Notes under the pieces: model-generated
What the model was told of the DNA's origin: nothing
What the model saw: only the letters and a program-made list of their open reading frames with translations
Database searches by the model: none
Assembly (NCBI RefSeq): GCF_900099685.1
Contig: NZ_FNDW01000008.1
Span: forward strand, 100,138 to 164,137
DNA length: 64,000 nucleotides
Direction of reading: 5' to 3'
Source: Chryseobacterium taeanense
GTDB taxonomy: Bacteria > Bacteroidota > Bacteroidia > Flavobacteriales > Weeksellaceae
In this document: piece by piece, positions 6,719 to 13,492 of the stretch
Layout: every line of letters begins with the position of its first letter
Position numbering within the stretch: the stretch's first letter is position 1
Program-made: the position numbers and the translations under genes

Positions 6719-7966
6719 ATGAGCGCAATAGAATTCAGCCCTTTGTGGAAAGAAAAGTTACTGAACCGTTTTCTTAATTATGTAAAAATATATTCAACCA
6801 GCGACGCAGAAAGCGAAACTACACCTTCTACAGAAAGACAGTGGAATATCGCAAACTATATCGTGGAAGAACTGAAAACGATCGGTCTTGAAAATGTATC
6901 GATTGACGAAAACGGCTATATCATGGGATACGTCCCTTCTAATCTTGAAAATAATGACAAGCCAACGATTGGATTTATTTCGCATTATGATACTTCACCC
7001 GATTTCAGCGGGGAAAATGTAAATCCGCAGGTTTGGGAAAATTACGACGGAAGTGATTTGGTTTTAAATCAGACAACAGGATTTACTTTATCGCCTGCTA
7101 AATTTGAAAGTTTAAAAAAATACATCGGTCAGACATTGATTACAACCGACGGAAACACGCTTTTGGGAGCCGACGACAAAGCCGGATGTGCAGAAATTGT
7201 AACAGCGGCAGAATATCTAATGGCAAATCCTGAAATTAAGCACGGCAGAATTGCAATTGGATTTACTCCGGATGAGGAAATCGGAAGAGGCGCTCATAAA
7301 TTTGATGTTGCCAAATTCGGAGCAGAATTCGCCTATACGATGGATGGAGGAGAAGTAGGGGAACTGGAATATGAAAACTTCAACGCTGCAGGTGCTGTGG
7401 TAAAAATCCACGGACTGAGCGTTCACCCGGGTTATGCTTACGGAAAAATGGTAAATGCCGCTTTACTGGCCTCAGAATTTGCTCAAATGCTGCCTGCAAA
7501 TGAAACGCCTGCTACCACAAAAGGTTTTGACGGTTTTTATCATTTAATGGATTTAAATGCAGATATTTCAGAAGCAAAATTGCAATACATCATCCGTGAT
7601 CACGATGCCGATAAATTTGAAGCAAGAAAGAAATTCATAGAAGAAAGAGTAGCTGAATTTAATCAGAAACACGGCGAAGGAACCGCTGAAATTGAAATTA
7701 AAGAACAGTACAGAAATATGAAACAGCAGTTTGAAGGCAAAATGCACATTATTGATCTGGCTGCAGCTGCTATGAAAGAAGCAGGAATCGAACCGAAAAT
7801 CAAAGCGATCAGAGGAGGAACAGACGGTGCGCAGTTATCTTATATGGGACTTCCTTGTCCGAATATTTTCGCTGGCGGAATCAACTTCCACGGTCCATAT
7901 GAATATGTAGCGTTGGAAAGTATGGAGAAAGCAATGGAAGTAATCGTGAATATTGTGAAAGCGTAA
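6719..7966 (+). CDS. pepT: Peptidase T (tripeptide aminopeptidase)
   Basis: A 415-aa M20-family metallopeptidase of normal PepT length. Zinc-site motifs are in place: SHYDTSPD (His and Asp ligands), TLLGADDKAG, FTPDEEIGRGAHKFD (catalytic Glu and Glu ligand) and RGGTDGAQLSYMGLPCPNI, ending in the conserved INFHGPYEY (His ligand). The central lid domain starts near FNAAGAVVKIHG. PepT removes N-terminal residues from tripeptides in the cytoplasm, completing peptide use. It is a single gene with its own promoter box and a very strong terminator. Confidence 0.95.
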   Translation: MSAIEFSPLWKEKLLNRFLNYVKIYSTSDAESETTPSTERQWNIANYIVEELKTIGLENVSIDENGYIMGYVPSNLENNDKPTIGFISHYDTSPDFSGENVNPQVWENYDGSDLVLNQTTGFTLSPAKFESLKKYIGQTLITTDGNTLLGADDKAGCAEIVTAAEYLMANPEIKHGRIAIGFTPDEEIGRGAHKFDVAKFGAEFAYTMDGGEVGELEYENFNAAGAVVKIHGLSVHPGYAYGKMVNAALLASEFAQMLPANETPATTKGFDGFYHLMDLNADISEAKLQYIIRDHDADKFEARKKFIEERVAEFNQKHGEGTAEIEIKEQYRNMKQQFEGKMHIIDLAAAAMKEAGIEPKIKAIRGGTDGAQLSYMGLPCPNIFAGGINFHGPYEYVALESMEKAMEVIVNIVKA

Positions 7967-7996
7967 ATTCTTTTTAAAATTTTACGTCTAAAAAAT

Positions 7997-8033
7997 AAAA
8001 CTTTGTCAAAGTTCGGAACTTTGACAAAGTTTT
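7997..8033. terminator. Strong bidirectional terminator after pepT
   Basis: Two 17-nt arms, AAAACTTTGTCAAAGTT and AACTTTGACAAAGTTTT, pair perfectly around a CGG loop, with T/A tracts on both sides. It can also end the minus-strand thiL transcript. Confidence 0.88.
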
Positions 8034-8069
8034 ATTTTTACAAAAGCTTTAAAACAAGCTACATATGGA

Positions 8070-8237
8070 TTAACCAAAAACCCAATAATAAATTAATGCC
8101 CAGACTACAACAAAAAATAAAGTAACCCTAAAAGTATCCTTTAAGTTCTGAGTCTGTTTTTTAATGAAATGCTTATAAAGCGTTACTATTAAAAATGTAA
8201 CAATAATTAAAGTCGGAAGTACGGTAAAAGTTAACAT
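8070..8237 (-). CDS. Small membrane protein of 55 aa, coupled to thiL
   Basis: A short frame starting MLTFTVLPTLIIVTFLIVTL has two hydrophobic segments (about 3-21 and 37-54) joined by a basic loop (KHFIKKQTQNLKDTFR), so a two-pass hairpin is expected; it ends with YYWVFG. The ATG sits 1 nt after the thiL stop codon (TAG-A-ATG), a tight spacing that argues for translational coupling. A strong terminator follows about 35 bp downstream. The function is not recognised. The hydrophobic pattern, coupling and terminator make it likely to be real. Confidence 0.7.
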   Translation of the reverse strand: MLTFTVLPTLIIVTFLIVTLYKHFIKKQTQNLKDTFRVTLFFVVVWALIYYWVFG

Positions 8238-8238
8238 T

Positions 8239-9294
8239 CTAATTCGAACTTAAAAAAGCATCCCAACCCTGAGCCGTCAAAGCAACCAGTTGGTTAGATC
8301 CTCTCGCAATCATGAAATTTCCTTCTTCTTTTTCAACCGCGTGCCCAACAATGGTAAAATCAGGATGGTTTTTAATCTTATCAAAATCAGCCGGCGAAAT
8401 AGTAAATAACAATTCATAATCTTCCCCGCCGCTCAAAGCAGTCATGACAGGATTTAGATTAAATTCATCCGCAGTCGTAATCGTCAGATTATCCATCGGG
8501 ATTTTCTCTTCATATAATCGAAATCCTACTTTCGACTGATCCGAGAGATGAAGGATTTCTGAAGCCAAGCCATCGGAGATGTCAATCATAGAAGTCGGTT
8601 TAATATCCAGCTGTTCTAAAATTCCTTTTACATCAGTTCTTGCTTCCGGCTTCAGCTGTCTTTCCAGAATATAATCGTAACCTTCCATTTCAGGCTGCAT
8701 ATTTGGATCTGCAAGAAAAACGGCGTGTTCTCTTTCCAGGATCTGAAGCCCCATATAAGCTCCTCCTAAATCACCAGTCACGACAAGCAGATCATTAGGT
8801 TTTGCACCGCTTCTTTTCACAATATTTTCGTCGCTTTCAATTCCGATAGCGGTGATGCTCATGACCAGTCCGGCATTGGAACTTGTTGTATCACCTCCGA
8901 TTAAGTCAATTTTATATCTTTCGCAAGCCGCCTGAATTCCTGCATAAATTTCTTCCAGCGCCTCCACCGGAAAACGATTGGAAACCGCCAAAGAAACCAG
9001 AATCTGAGTCGGAGTTGCATTCATGGCAGCAATGTCGCTAAGGTTCACAACCACTGCTTTATAACCCAAATGTTTTAGTGGAACATAGCCCAGATTAAAA
9101 TGCACTCCCTCTGCCAGAACGTCTGTCGTTAGAACTATTTTTTTATTTTCGGGATTAATAACTGCTGCATCATCTCCCACACCAAGCTCCGATGATTCGT
9201 TGGATAAAGGAAAGAATTGTGTTAGGTGTTTAATCAGTCCAAATTCTCCCAGTTTGGAAATGGGTGTCAGTTCAGGATTTTTATCTTCAAACAT
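8239..9294 (-). CDS. thiL: Thiamine-monophosphate kinase
   Basis: A 351-aa protein of the AIR-synthase/PurM fold. Motifs: LGVGDDAAVI (Mg-binding Asp pair), LTTDVLAEGVHF, LIGGDTTSS (second metal site), ISDGLASEILHL and LSGGEDYELLFTI, all in ThiL order. It phosphorylates thiamine monophosphate to thiamine diphosphate with ATP, the last step of cofactor synthesis. There are no other thi genes nearby and no THI-box riboswitch was recognised upstream. The upstream gap to the thioesterase gene holds an AT-rich palindromic repeat. The 55-aa membrane protein follows directly. Confidence 0.95.
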   Translation of the reverse strand: MFEDKNPELTPISKLGEFGLIKHLTQFFPLSNESSELGVGDDAAVINPENKKIVLTTDVLAEGVHFNLGYVPLKHLGYKAVVVNLSDIAAMNATPTQILVSLAVSNRFPVEALEEIYAGIQAACERYKIDLIGGDTTSSNAGLVMSITAIGIESDENIVKRSGAKPNDLLVVTGDLGGAYMGLQILEREHAVFLADPNMQPEMEGYDYILERQLKPEARTDVKGILEQLDIKPTSMIDISDGLASEILHLSDQSKVGFRLYEEKIPMDNLTITTADEFNLNPVMTALSGGEDYELLFTISPADFDKIKNHPDFTIVGHAVEKEEGNFMIARGSNQLVALTAQGWDAFLSSN

Positions 9295-9303
9295 ATTTTT
9301 AAT

Positions 9304-9373
9304 TATAATTGATGATTGATAGTTGATAAATGATTATCGATAATTTTTATCGCAGACATTTATCATTTATCAT
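9304..9373. repeat. AT-rich interrupted palindrome (GATAAATGAT family), copy 1
   Basis: It contains TTGATGATTGATAG, GATAAATGATTATCGATAA and the closing ATTTATCATTTATCATG. A similar element lies at 48070-48150. Both sit just upstream of a start codon within a minus-strand gene pair. Confidence 0.5.
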
Positions 9374-9376
9374 GTA

Positions 9377-9868
9377 TTAATTGAATTCTGCAGGATCAAT
9401 ATTCTCCGGTCGGAAGGGAAGGTTTTTAAAATCTTCTCTTGTTAAAACCACTGTTTCAGGAGTTTTGTATTTATTCATGGCTTCTACCACGTCATCCGGC
9501 GGTGTTGTCATTTTTCTCAGCATCATATCGATCCAAACCCCCGTTGCTTCAGCAGTTGCACAGTGTTCCCCATCCGGAGTATAAAATTTATGTAAAAAAC
9601 GATAGATGGAAGAATCGTCCGCACATCCGTCGATTTCCAAGCTTACAATTACAGTCTGATCGGCATAAATTTCTTTAAAAAAAGAATATCTTTCGTGAAG
9701 AATCACCGGGCCAATTCCCCAACGGCTAAGTTGCGTAACGCCCATTTTCTCTTTGGTCATAAAAGCCATTCTCGACTGAGCGCAATATTGCACGTAAGAT
9801 GAATTGGCTAAATGTTTATTGGCATCGAGATCGCTCCAACGCACTTCAAATTTATGGTAGAAAATCAT
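9377..9868 (-). CDS. Hot-dog-fold acyl-CoA thioesterase family protein
   Basis: A 163-aa protein of the 4-hydroxybenzoyl-CoA thioesterase-like family. It opens with HKFEVRWSDLDANKHLANSSYVQY in which W-S-D-L-D-x-N-x-H is the hot-dog active-site segment (the Asp is the usual catalytic residue). The rest (YSFFKEIYADQTVIVSLEID, EATGVWIDM) fits the beta-sheet of a single hot-dog domain. It is expected to hydrolyse acyl-CoA thioesters; the substrate cannot be read from sequence. It lies upstream of thiL on the same strand, separated by a repeat element, with a TAATTTTG -7 box at 9907-9914. Confidence 0.82.
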   Translation of the reverse strand: MIFYHKFEVRWSDLDANKHLANSSYVQYCAQSRMAFMTKEKMGVTQLSRWGIGPVILHERYSFFKEIYADQTVIVSLEIDGCADDSSIYRFLHKFYTPDGEHCATAEATGVWIDMMLRKMTTPPDDVVEAMNKYKTPETVVLTREDFKNLPFRPENIDPAEFN

Positions 9869-9941
9869 TAAAAAATCAGTTTTAGAATAATTAAATTATA
9901 TTCCTTCAAAATTACTCAAATAAGATGGTTTATAAAAATTG

Positions 9942-9949
9942 TAGTTTTG
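9942..9949 (+). promoter_or_regulatory. Putative -7 promoter box for the BaiN-type flavoprotein gene
   Basis: TAGTTTTG fits TAnnTTTG, 33 bp before the ATG. No clear -33 box. Confidence 0.45.
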
Positions 9950-9982
9950 CAAAAATAATCTTGAGCATAAGATTAAAAAACT

Positions 9983-11188
9983 ATGAAACAAATCATCATT
10001 ATCGGAGGTGGCGCTGCAGGATTTTTCTGTGCGGCCAACCTTGACGAAAAACTATATAAAATTACCATTCTCGAACAAAATTCGAATGTACTCCAGAAAG
10101 TAAAAATTTCAGGTGGCGGTCGCTGTAACGTTACCCACGCCTGTTTTGATCCGAGAGAGCTCGTTCAGTTTTATCCTCGTGGCAACAAGGAATTGCTGAG
10201 CGTTTTTACTAAGTTTCAGCCGGGAGATACGATGGAATGGTTTGAAAACCGAAAAGTTTCGTTAAAGATCGAAAATGACAACCGCGTTTTCCCGGAAAGC
10301 AATTCGTCACAGAGTATTATTAACGCAATGCTGAGCGAAATCCAGCAAAAAAATATTGAAGTAAAAACCAAATGTTCCGTCCGGGAAATCGAAAAATCTG
10401 ATGAAAAATATTTGGTTAAAACCAGTTTAGGAGATTTCGAAGCAGATTATATCATTTATACCACCGGAAGTTCTCCGAAATCTTTAAAAATAATCGAAAG
10501 CCTTGGTCATAAGATTGTTGATCTGGTTCCGTCGCTTTTCACATTCAACATAAAAGATGATCTGTTGAAAGATCTTGCCGGAACAAGTTTTGAAATGGCA
10601 GAAACATCTATTCCCAAACTGAAAACAGATGAAAGCGGGCCGCTGCTGATTACGCATTGGGGTCTTTCGGGACCGGCTATTTTGAAAATCTCTGCCTGGG
10701 AAGCGATTAATTTGGCAAAGGTGAAATATAACTTCGAGATTGTGGTGAATTTTATATCTAAAGATCCTGACGAAGCTGAAGAATTGTTTCAGAAATTCAG
10801 ACAATCCAATCCAAAGAAAACGATGGGACAGTCTAAAATCTTCGACATAACCAACCGCTTTTGGCAAAGAATTCTAGAGGTTTCAAAAGTAGATCTTAAT
10901 AAGCAGATTGCCAATATCTCAGGGAAGGAAATGCAGACCATCATTGAAAACCTGTGCAGAAAGAAATTTCAGGTGACAGGAAAATCAACTTTTAAAGATG
11001 AATTTGTTACCGCCGGAGGTGTTGATTTAAAGGAAATTAACTTTAAAAATATGTCTTCAAAAATTTTACCGAATTTTTATATTGCCGGTGAGGTTTTAAA
11101 TATCGATGCCGTAACCGGAGGCTTTAATTTCCAGGCCTGCTGGAGCGAGGCCTGGCTGATTGCTCAGGATTTGAATAAAAGATTATAA
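9983..11188 (+). CDS. BaiN/HI0933-family FAD-dependent oxidoreductase (NAD(P)-type flavoprotein)
   Basis: A 401-aa flavoprotein. The N-terminal dinucleotide fold IIIGGGAAGFFCAANL binds FAD, followed by KISGGGRCNVTHAC, the signature of the HI0933/BaiN group. The C-terminus EFVTAGGVDLKEINFK and FYIAGEVLNIDAVTGGFNFQ is also diagnostic, with the last FAD contacts. Some homologues reduce bile-acid intermediates, but most are annotated only as NAD(P)/FAD-dependent oxidoreductases, so no substrate is claimed. The end overlaps the convergent DUF2809 gene by 6 bp. Confidence 0.88.
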   Translation: MKQIIIIGGGAAGFFCAANLDEKLYKITILEQNSNVLQKVKISGGGRCNVTHACFDPRELVQFYPRGNKELLSVFTKFQPGDTMEWFENRKVSLKIENDNRVFPESNSSQSIINAMLSEIQQKNIEVKTKCSVREIEKSDEKYLVKTSLGDFEADYIIYTTGSSPKSLKIIESLGHKIVDLVPSLFTFNIKDDLLKDLAGTSFEMAETSIPKLKTDESGPLLITHWGLSGPAILKISAWEAINLAKVKYNFEIVVNFISKDPDEAEELFQKFRQSNPKKTMGQSKIFDITNRFWQRILEVSKVDLNKQIANISGKEMQTIIENLCRKKFQVTGKSTFKDEFVTAGGVDLKEINFKNMSSKILPNFYIAGEVLNIDAVTGGFNFQACWSEAWLIAQDLNKRL

Positions 11189-11560
11189 TTTTATTTTATT
11201 TAATGCTAACAGCACTAGGCATCCGGCCGCATAGCAAGCAATATCTATCCACGAAAATGAGTTTCCGACAACTATATACATTATACTTCCCGGCTGAAAC
11301 CCAAGCTTATCGGCAATATTGAAGTATTGTGCAAATTCTATAACACAGGATAACATGAAGATTCCTAAAATAAGGTTTTGATTGTTTTTGATAATTAAAA
11401 AAGATTTAAAAAACGTGTAAAGCAACATCACAACAATAACATCTCCGAGATAAGCTCTTACAAAGAAAATATTTTTAAGCACGGTGGCAATTAAAACTTC
11501 AACGAAAAAAATGAATATGGTCAGCAGAAAGTATTTCAGGCTGAATGTTAATTTTATCAT
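11183..11560 (-). CDS. DUF2809-family small membrane protein
   Basis: A 125-aa integral membrane protein with four hydrophobic segments (about 8-27, 35-52, 62-80 and 99-118). The pairing of VRAYLGDVIVVMLLYTF with SFSWIDIACYAAGCL is typical of DUF2809, a family of unknown function. The acidic RAYLGD and WIDI motifs in the membrane segments are the conserved part. It overlaps the tail of the flavoprotein gene on the other strand, a tail-to-tail arrangement. No function can be given. Confidence 0.8.
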   Translation of the reverse strand: MIKLTFSLKYFLLTIFIFFVEVLIATVLKNIFFVRAYLGDVIVVMLLYTFFKSFLIIKNNQNLILGIFMLSCVIEFAQYFNIADKLGFQPGSIMYIVVGNSFSWIDIACYAAGCLVLLALNKIKL

Positions 11561-11690
11561 GGGATATTATTTCGGAACAATAATATTAAAATTTAATGAA
11601 TAGTGTATTCAGATAATGATTTTTTATTTTAGCCTTAGAATACCACAAAATATTTCATTGCTAAATTTCGATATTAGAAAATATTTATCC

Positions 11691-11698
11691 TATTTTTG
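11691..11698 (+). promoter_or_regulatory. Putative -7 promoter box for the lipoprotein gene
   Basis: TATTTTTG fits the -7 box. A TTTC lies 21 bp upstream as a partial -33 match. The leader would be about 15 nt. Confidence 0.5.
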
Positions 11699-11714
11699 TA
11701 GAAATTAATACACA

Positions 11715-12512
11715 ATGAAAAAAAATTACTTATTATTCTCTTTATGTGCTATTATTTCTTGCGGAACTGCAGATCGGGACACCTCAGAATTTGACAATCC
11801 GGTTTTAGTAACTAAAATGGTTCAGGATGGCGACAATTTTATATTCAGCTACGACGGAGCCAAAATAACTGAAATGAAAAACACAACCGAAAACTGGACG
11901 AGAGTATATACTTACACCGGAGACCTGATTACAAAATATGTAGATACTTACTCAGACGGAACTGTTGACACAACGATCCTGACATACAACAGCAATCAAA
12001 AAATTACTAAACAAACGCAGACTTCCAGCGATTCTCCCAATTCGTCAAGTACAACAACTTATATTTATATTGAAGGAGACAAGATTAAAATCACACAAAC
12101 TTTTGTCTCACCAGGCAATACAAAAACATACGTCAGAGATTCTTATACAAATTCTGACGGCTCATTAAAAAACTGGACAGAAACCGTTACTGATGTTTAT
12201 CCTACAGTTACCTACACCGGAACCGGAAGTTTACAAAATATCGTTTACGACGGAGGGCATTATCCTTTTAAAAATGTAACAGGATTTATAAAAATGCTTG
12301 AAAGTGAGGACATGAACGGATCCGCAAGGAATCTTAAAGAGTATAAGAACATCATAACATATTCTAACGGAGGCGAAGAATCAACTATTTTTAAATCAAC
12401 CTACGAGTACAATAACAAAAGCTACCCTACAAAAGCGATCCGGGATTATTATCACAGCAATAACCAACCGTACAAATCGGAGATTACAACTTACGAATAT
12501 AATCACTTATAA
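11715..12512 (+). CDS. Predicted lipoprotein with repeated beta-strand units
   Basis: A 265-aa protein with a lipoprotein signal peptide (MKKNYLLFSLCAIISCGTAD; lipobox ending at Cys16). The mature part is built of short strand-turn-strand units rich in Tyr, Thr and Asn (FSYDGAKITEMKN, YTYTGDLITKYVD, LTYNSNQKITKQTQ, STYEYNNKSYPTKAI), a pattern seen in many Bacteroidota lipoproteins of unknown function and loosely like YD repeats. It is expected in the outer membrane. It has its own promoter box and terminator. Confidence 0.75.
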   Translation: MKKNYLLFSLCAIISCGTADRDTSEFDNPVLVTKMVQDGDNFIFSYDGAKITEMKNTTENWTRVYTYTGDLITKYVDTYSDGTVDTTILTYNSNQKITKQTQTSSDSPNSSSTTTYIYIEGDKIKITQTFVSPGNTKTYVRDSYTNSDGSLKNWTETVTDVYPTVTYTGTGSLQNIVYDGGHYPFKNVTGFIKMLESEDMNGSARNLKEYKNIITYSNGGEESTIFKSTYEYNNKSYPTKAIRDYYHSNNQPYKSEITTYEYNHL

Positions 12513-12515
12513 TAC

Positions 12516-12538
12516 AGAGCGCTTTGGCGCTCTTTTTG
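12516..12538 (+). terminator. Terminator after the lipoprotein gene
   Basis: AGAGCGC TTTG GCGCTCT is followed by TTTTT, four bases after the stop codon. Confidence 0.88.
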
Positions 12539-12568
12539 CTGCTAAAAAACAATCAAATATTTTACAGC

Positions 12569-12997
12569 ATGAAGAAGGTTATCTTATTTTCGGCATTATT
12601 CGTCGGCACCTTTTTATTTTCACAGACCGATTACAGCTCCGTTTCTCAGCTTCCCGATTATGCAATCTTAAAAAAGAGAATGAAGCTGGACGATGTCGTT
12701 ACCAAAGCAGATACGCCTGCGGAATTCCCGAGAGGAATGAACAATTTTAGAAGGCAGTTTGCTGATAAAATGGATATTATCGATGTAAAATCGAAAAGTA
12801 TTGATACTCGTGTTTATTTTATTGTTGAAAAGACAGGCTATGTAAGATACGTCGCGGCAACAGGAAGCGACAAAAAACATTCAGATGCGGCAGAAGCAGC
12901 AGTAAGAAGGTTATTTGTGAAATGGAAACCGGCCACCATTAATGGCGAGCCTGTACGCTATCTGTACACTTTTCCTTTAACGCTTAAAAAGCACTAG
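12569..12997 (+). CDS. Secreted protein with a TonB-C-terminal-like domain (copy 1)
   Basis: The protein is 142 aa from ATG 12569, which gives a clean signal peptide (MKKVILFSALFVGTFLFSQ). An upstream in-frame TTG at 12524 lies in the preceding terminator and is rejected. The C-terminal half (residues about 70-140: YFIVEKTGYVRYVAATGSD, then AAVRRLFVKWKPATINGEPV) matches the TonB C-terminal fold found in many small periplasmic Bacteroidota proteins. There is no transmembrane anchor or Pro-rich linker, so it is not a classical TonB. A related protein follows 40 bp later. Confidence 0.72.
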   Translation: MKKVILFSALFVGTFLFSQTDYSSVSQLPDYAILKKRMKLDDVVTKADTPAEFPRGMNNFRRQFADKMDIIDVKSKSIDTRVYFIVEKTGYVRYVAATGSDKKHSDAAEAAVRRLFVKWKPATINGEPVRYLYTFPLTLKKH

Positions 12998-13015
12998 TAA
13001 AATAATATATTAACA

Positions 13016-13023
13016 TATCTTTG
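13016..13023 (+). promoter_or_regulatory. Putative -7 promoter box between the two TonB-C-like genes
   Basis: TATCTTTG fits TAnnTTTG exactly. Its last base is the first base of an upstream GTG, which argues for the later GTG at 13038 as start. Confidence 0.5.
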
Positions 13024-13037
13024 TGAAAATTTCAATT

Positions 13038-13466
13038 GTGAAAATTCTAACTTTTTGCTGCATTCTTTTATTTAGTTTTGGTCTTGCACAAGAACAATCG
13101 CTGCAGACCACTCAGCTTAATGAGCTTTTGATTGTTGAAAAAAATGGCAGACTTAGAATGGATGCCGAAAAACCAGCTTCTTTTCCTCTTGGATCTACTG
13201 AATTTACCAATAAGCTTAGCAAAAATTTTAGATCTAGAAAAGTCATTAGTACTGCTGACATAGAATCCTGTGAAATTATTTTTATAATTGATAAAGATGG
13301 AAATATGACAGATATAAAGACTTTGGGTACTAATCAAAGCTTTAATGATGAAGCAATGAGGGCTATCTCAAAAATAACCCAAAAATGGATCCCTGCTGAA
13401 ATGAACGGAGAAAAGGTACGGTATAAGTTTCGTGTTCCCATAACGATAAGATTTAATAAAAAATGA
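13038..13466 (+). CDS. Secreted protein with a TonB-C-terminal-like domain (copy 2)
   Basis: The protein is 142 aa if read from GTG 13038 (MKILTFCCILLFSFGLAQEQ, a good signal peptide). A GTG at 13023 would add five residues but overlaps the -7 box. There is no ATG start. The second half FIIDKDGNMTDIKTLGTNQS and KITQKWIPAEMNGEKVRYKF parallels the previous protein domain for domain, so the two are tandem paralogues. The shared D/E-K-x-G strand followed by W-x-P-A-x-x-N-G-E is the TonB_C-like core. Its stop codon lies in the left arm of a terminator shared with mutS. Confidence 0.7.
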   Translation: MKILTFCCILLFSFGLAQEQSLQTTQLNELLIVEKNGRLRMDAEKPASFPLGSTEFTNKLSKNFRSRKVISTADIESCEIIFIIDKDGNMTDIKTLGTNQSFNDEAMRAISKITQKWIPAEMNGEKVRYKFRVPITIRFNKK

Positions 13467-13492
13467 TTGGTTATCCGCCAATCATTTTTTTT
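13461..13492. terminator. Bidirectional terminator holding both convergent stop codons
   Basis: AAATGATTGG / CCAATCATTT pairs around a 7-nt loop, then T-runs. The stop of the plus-strand gene lies in the left arm and the mutS stop codon lies in the loop, so two genes end within one hairpin. Confidence 0.85.

Noticed and set aside
12524..12568. Upstream TTG start for the first TonB-C-like protein.
   Set aside because: It lies in the terminator of the lipoprotein gene and would hide the signal peptide.
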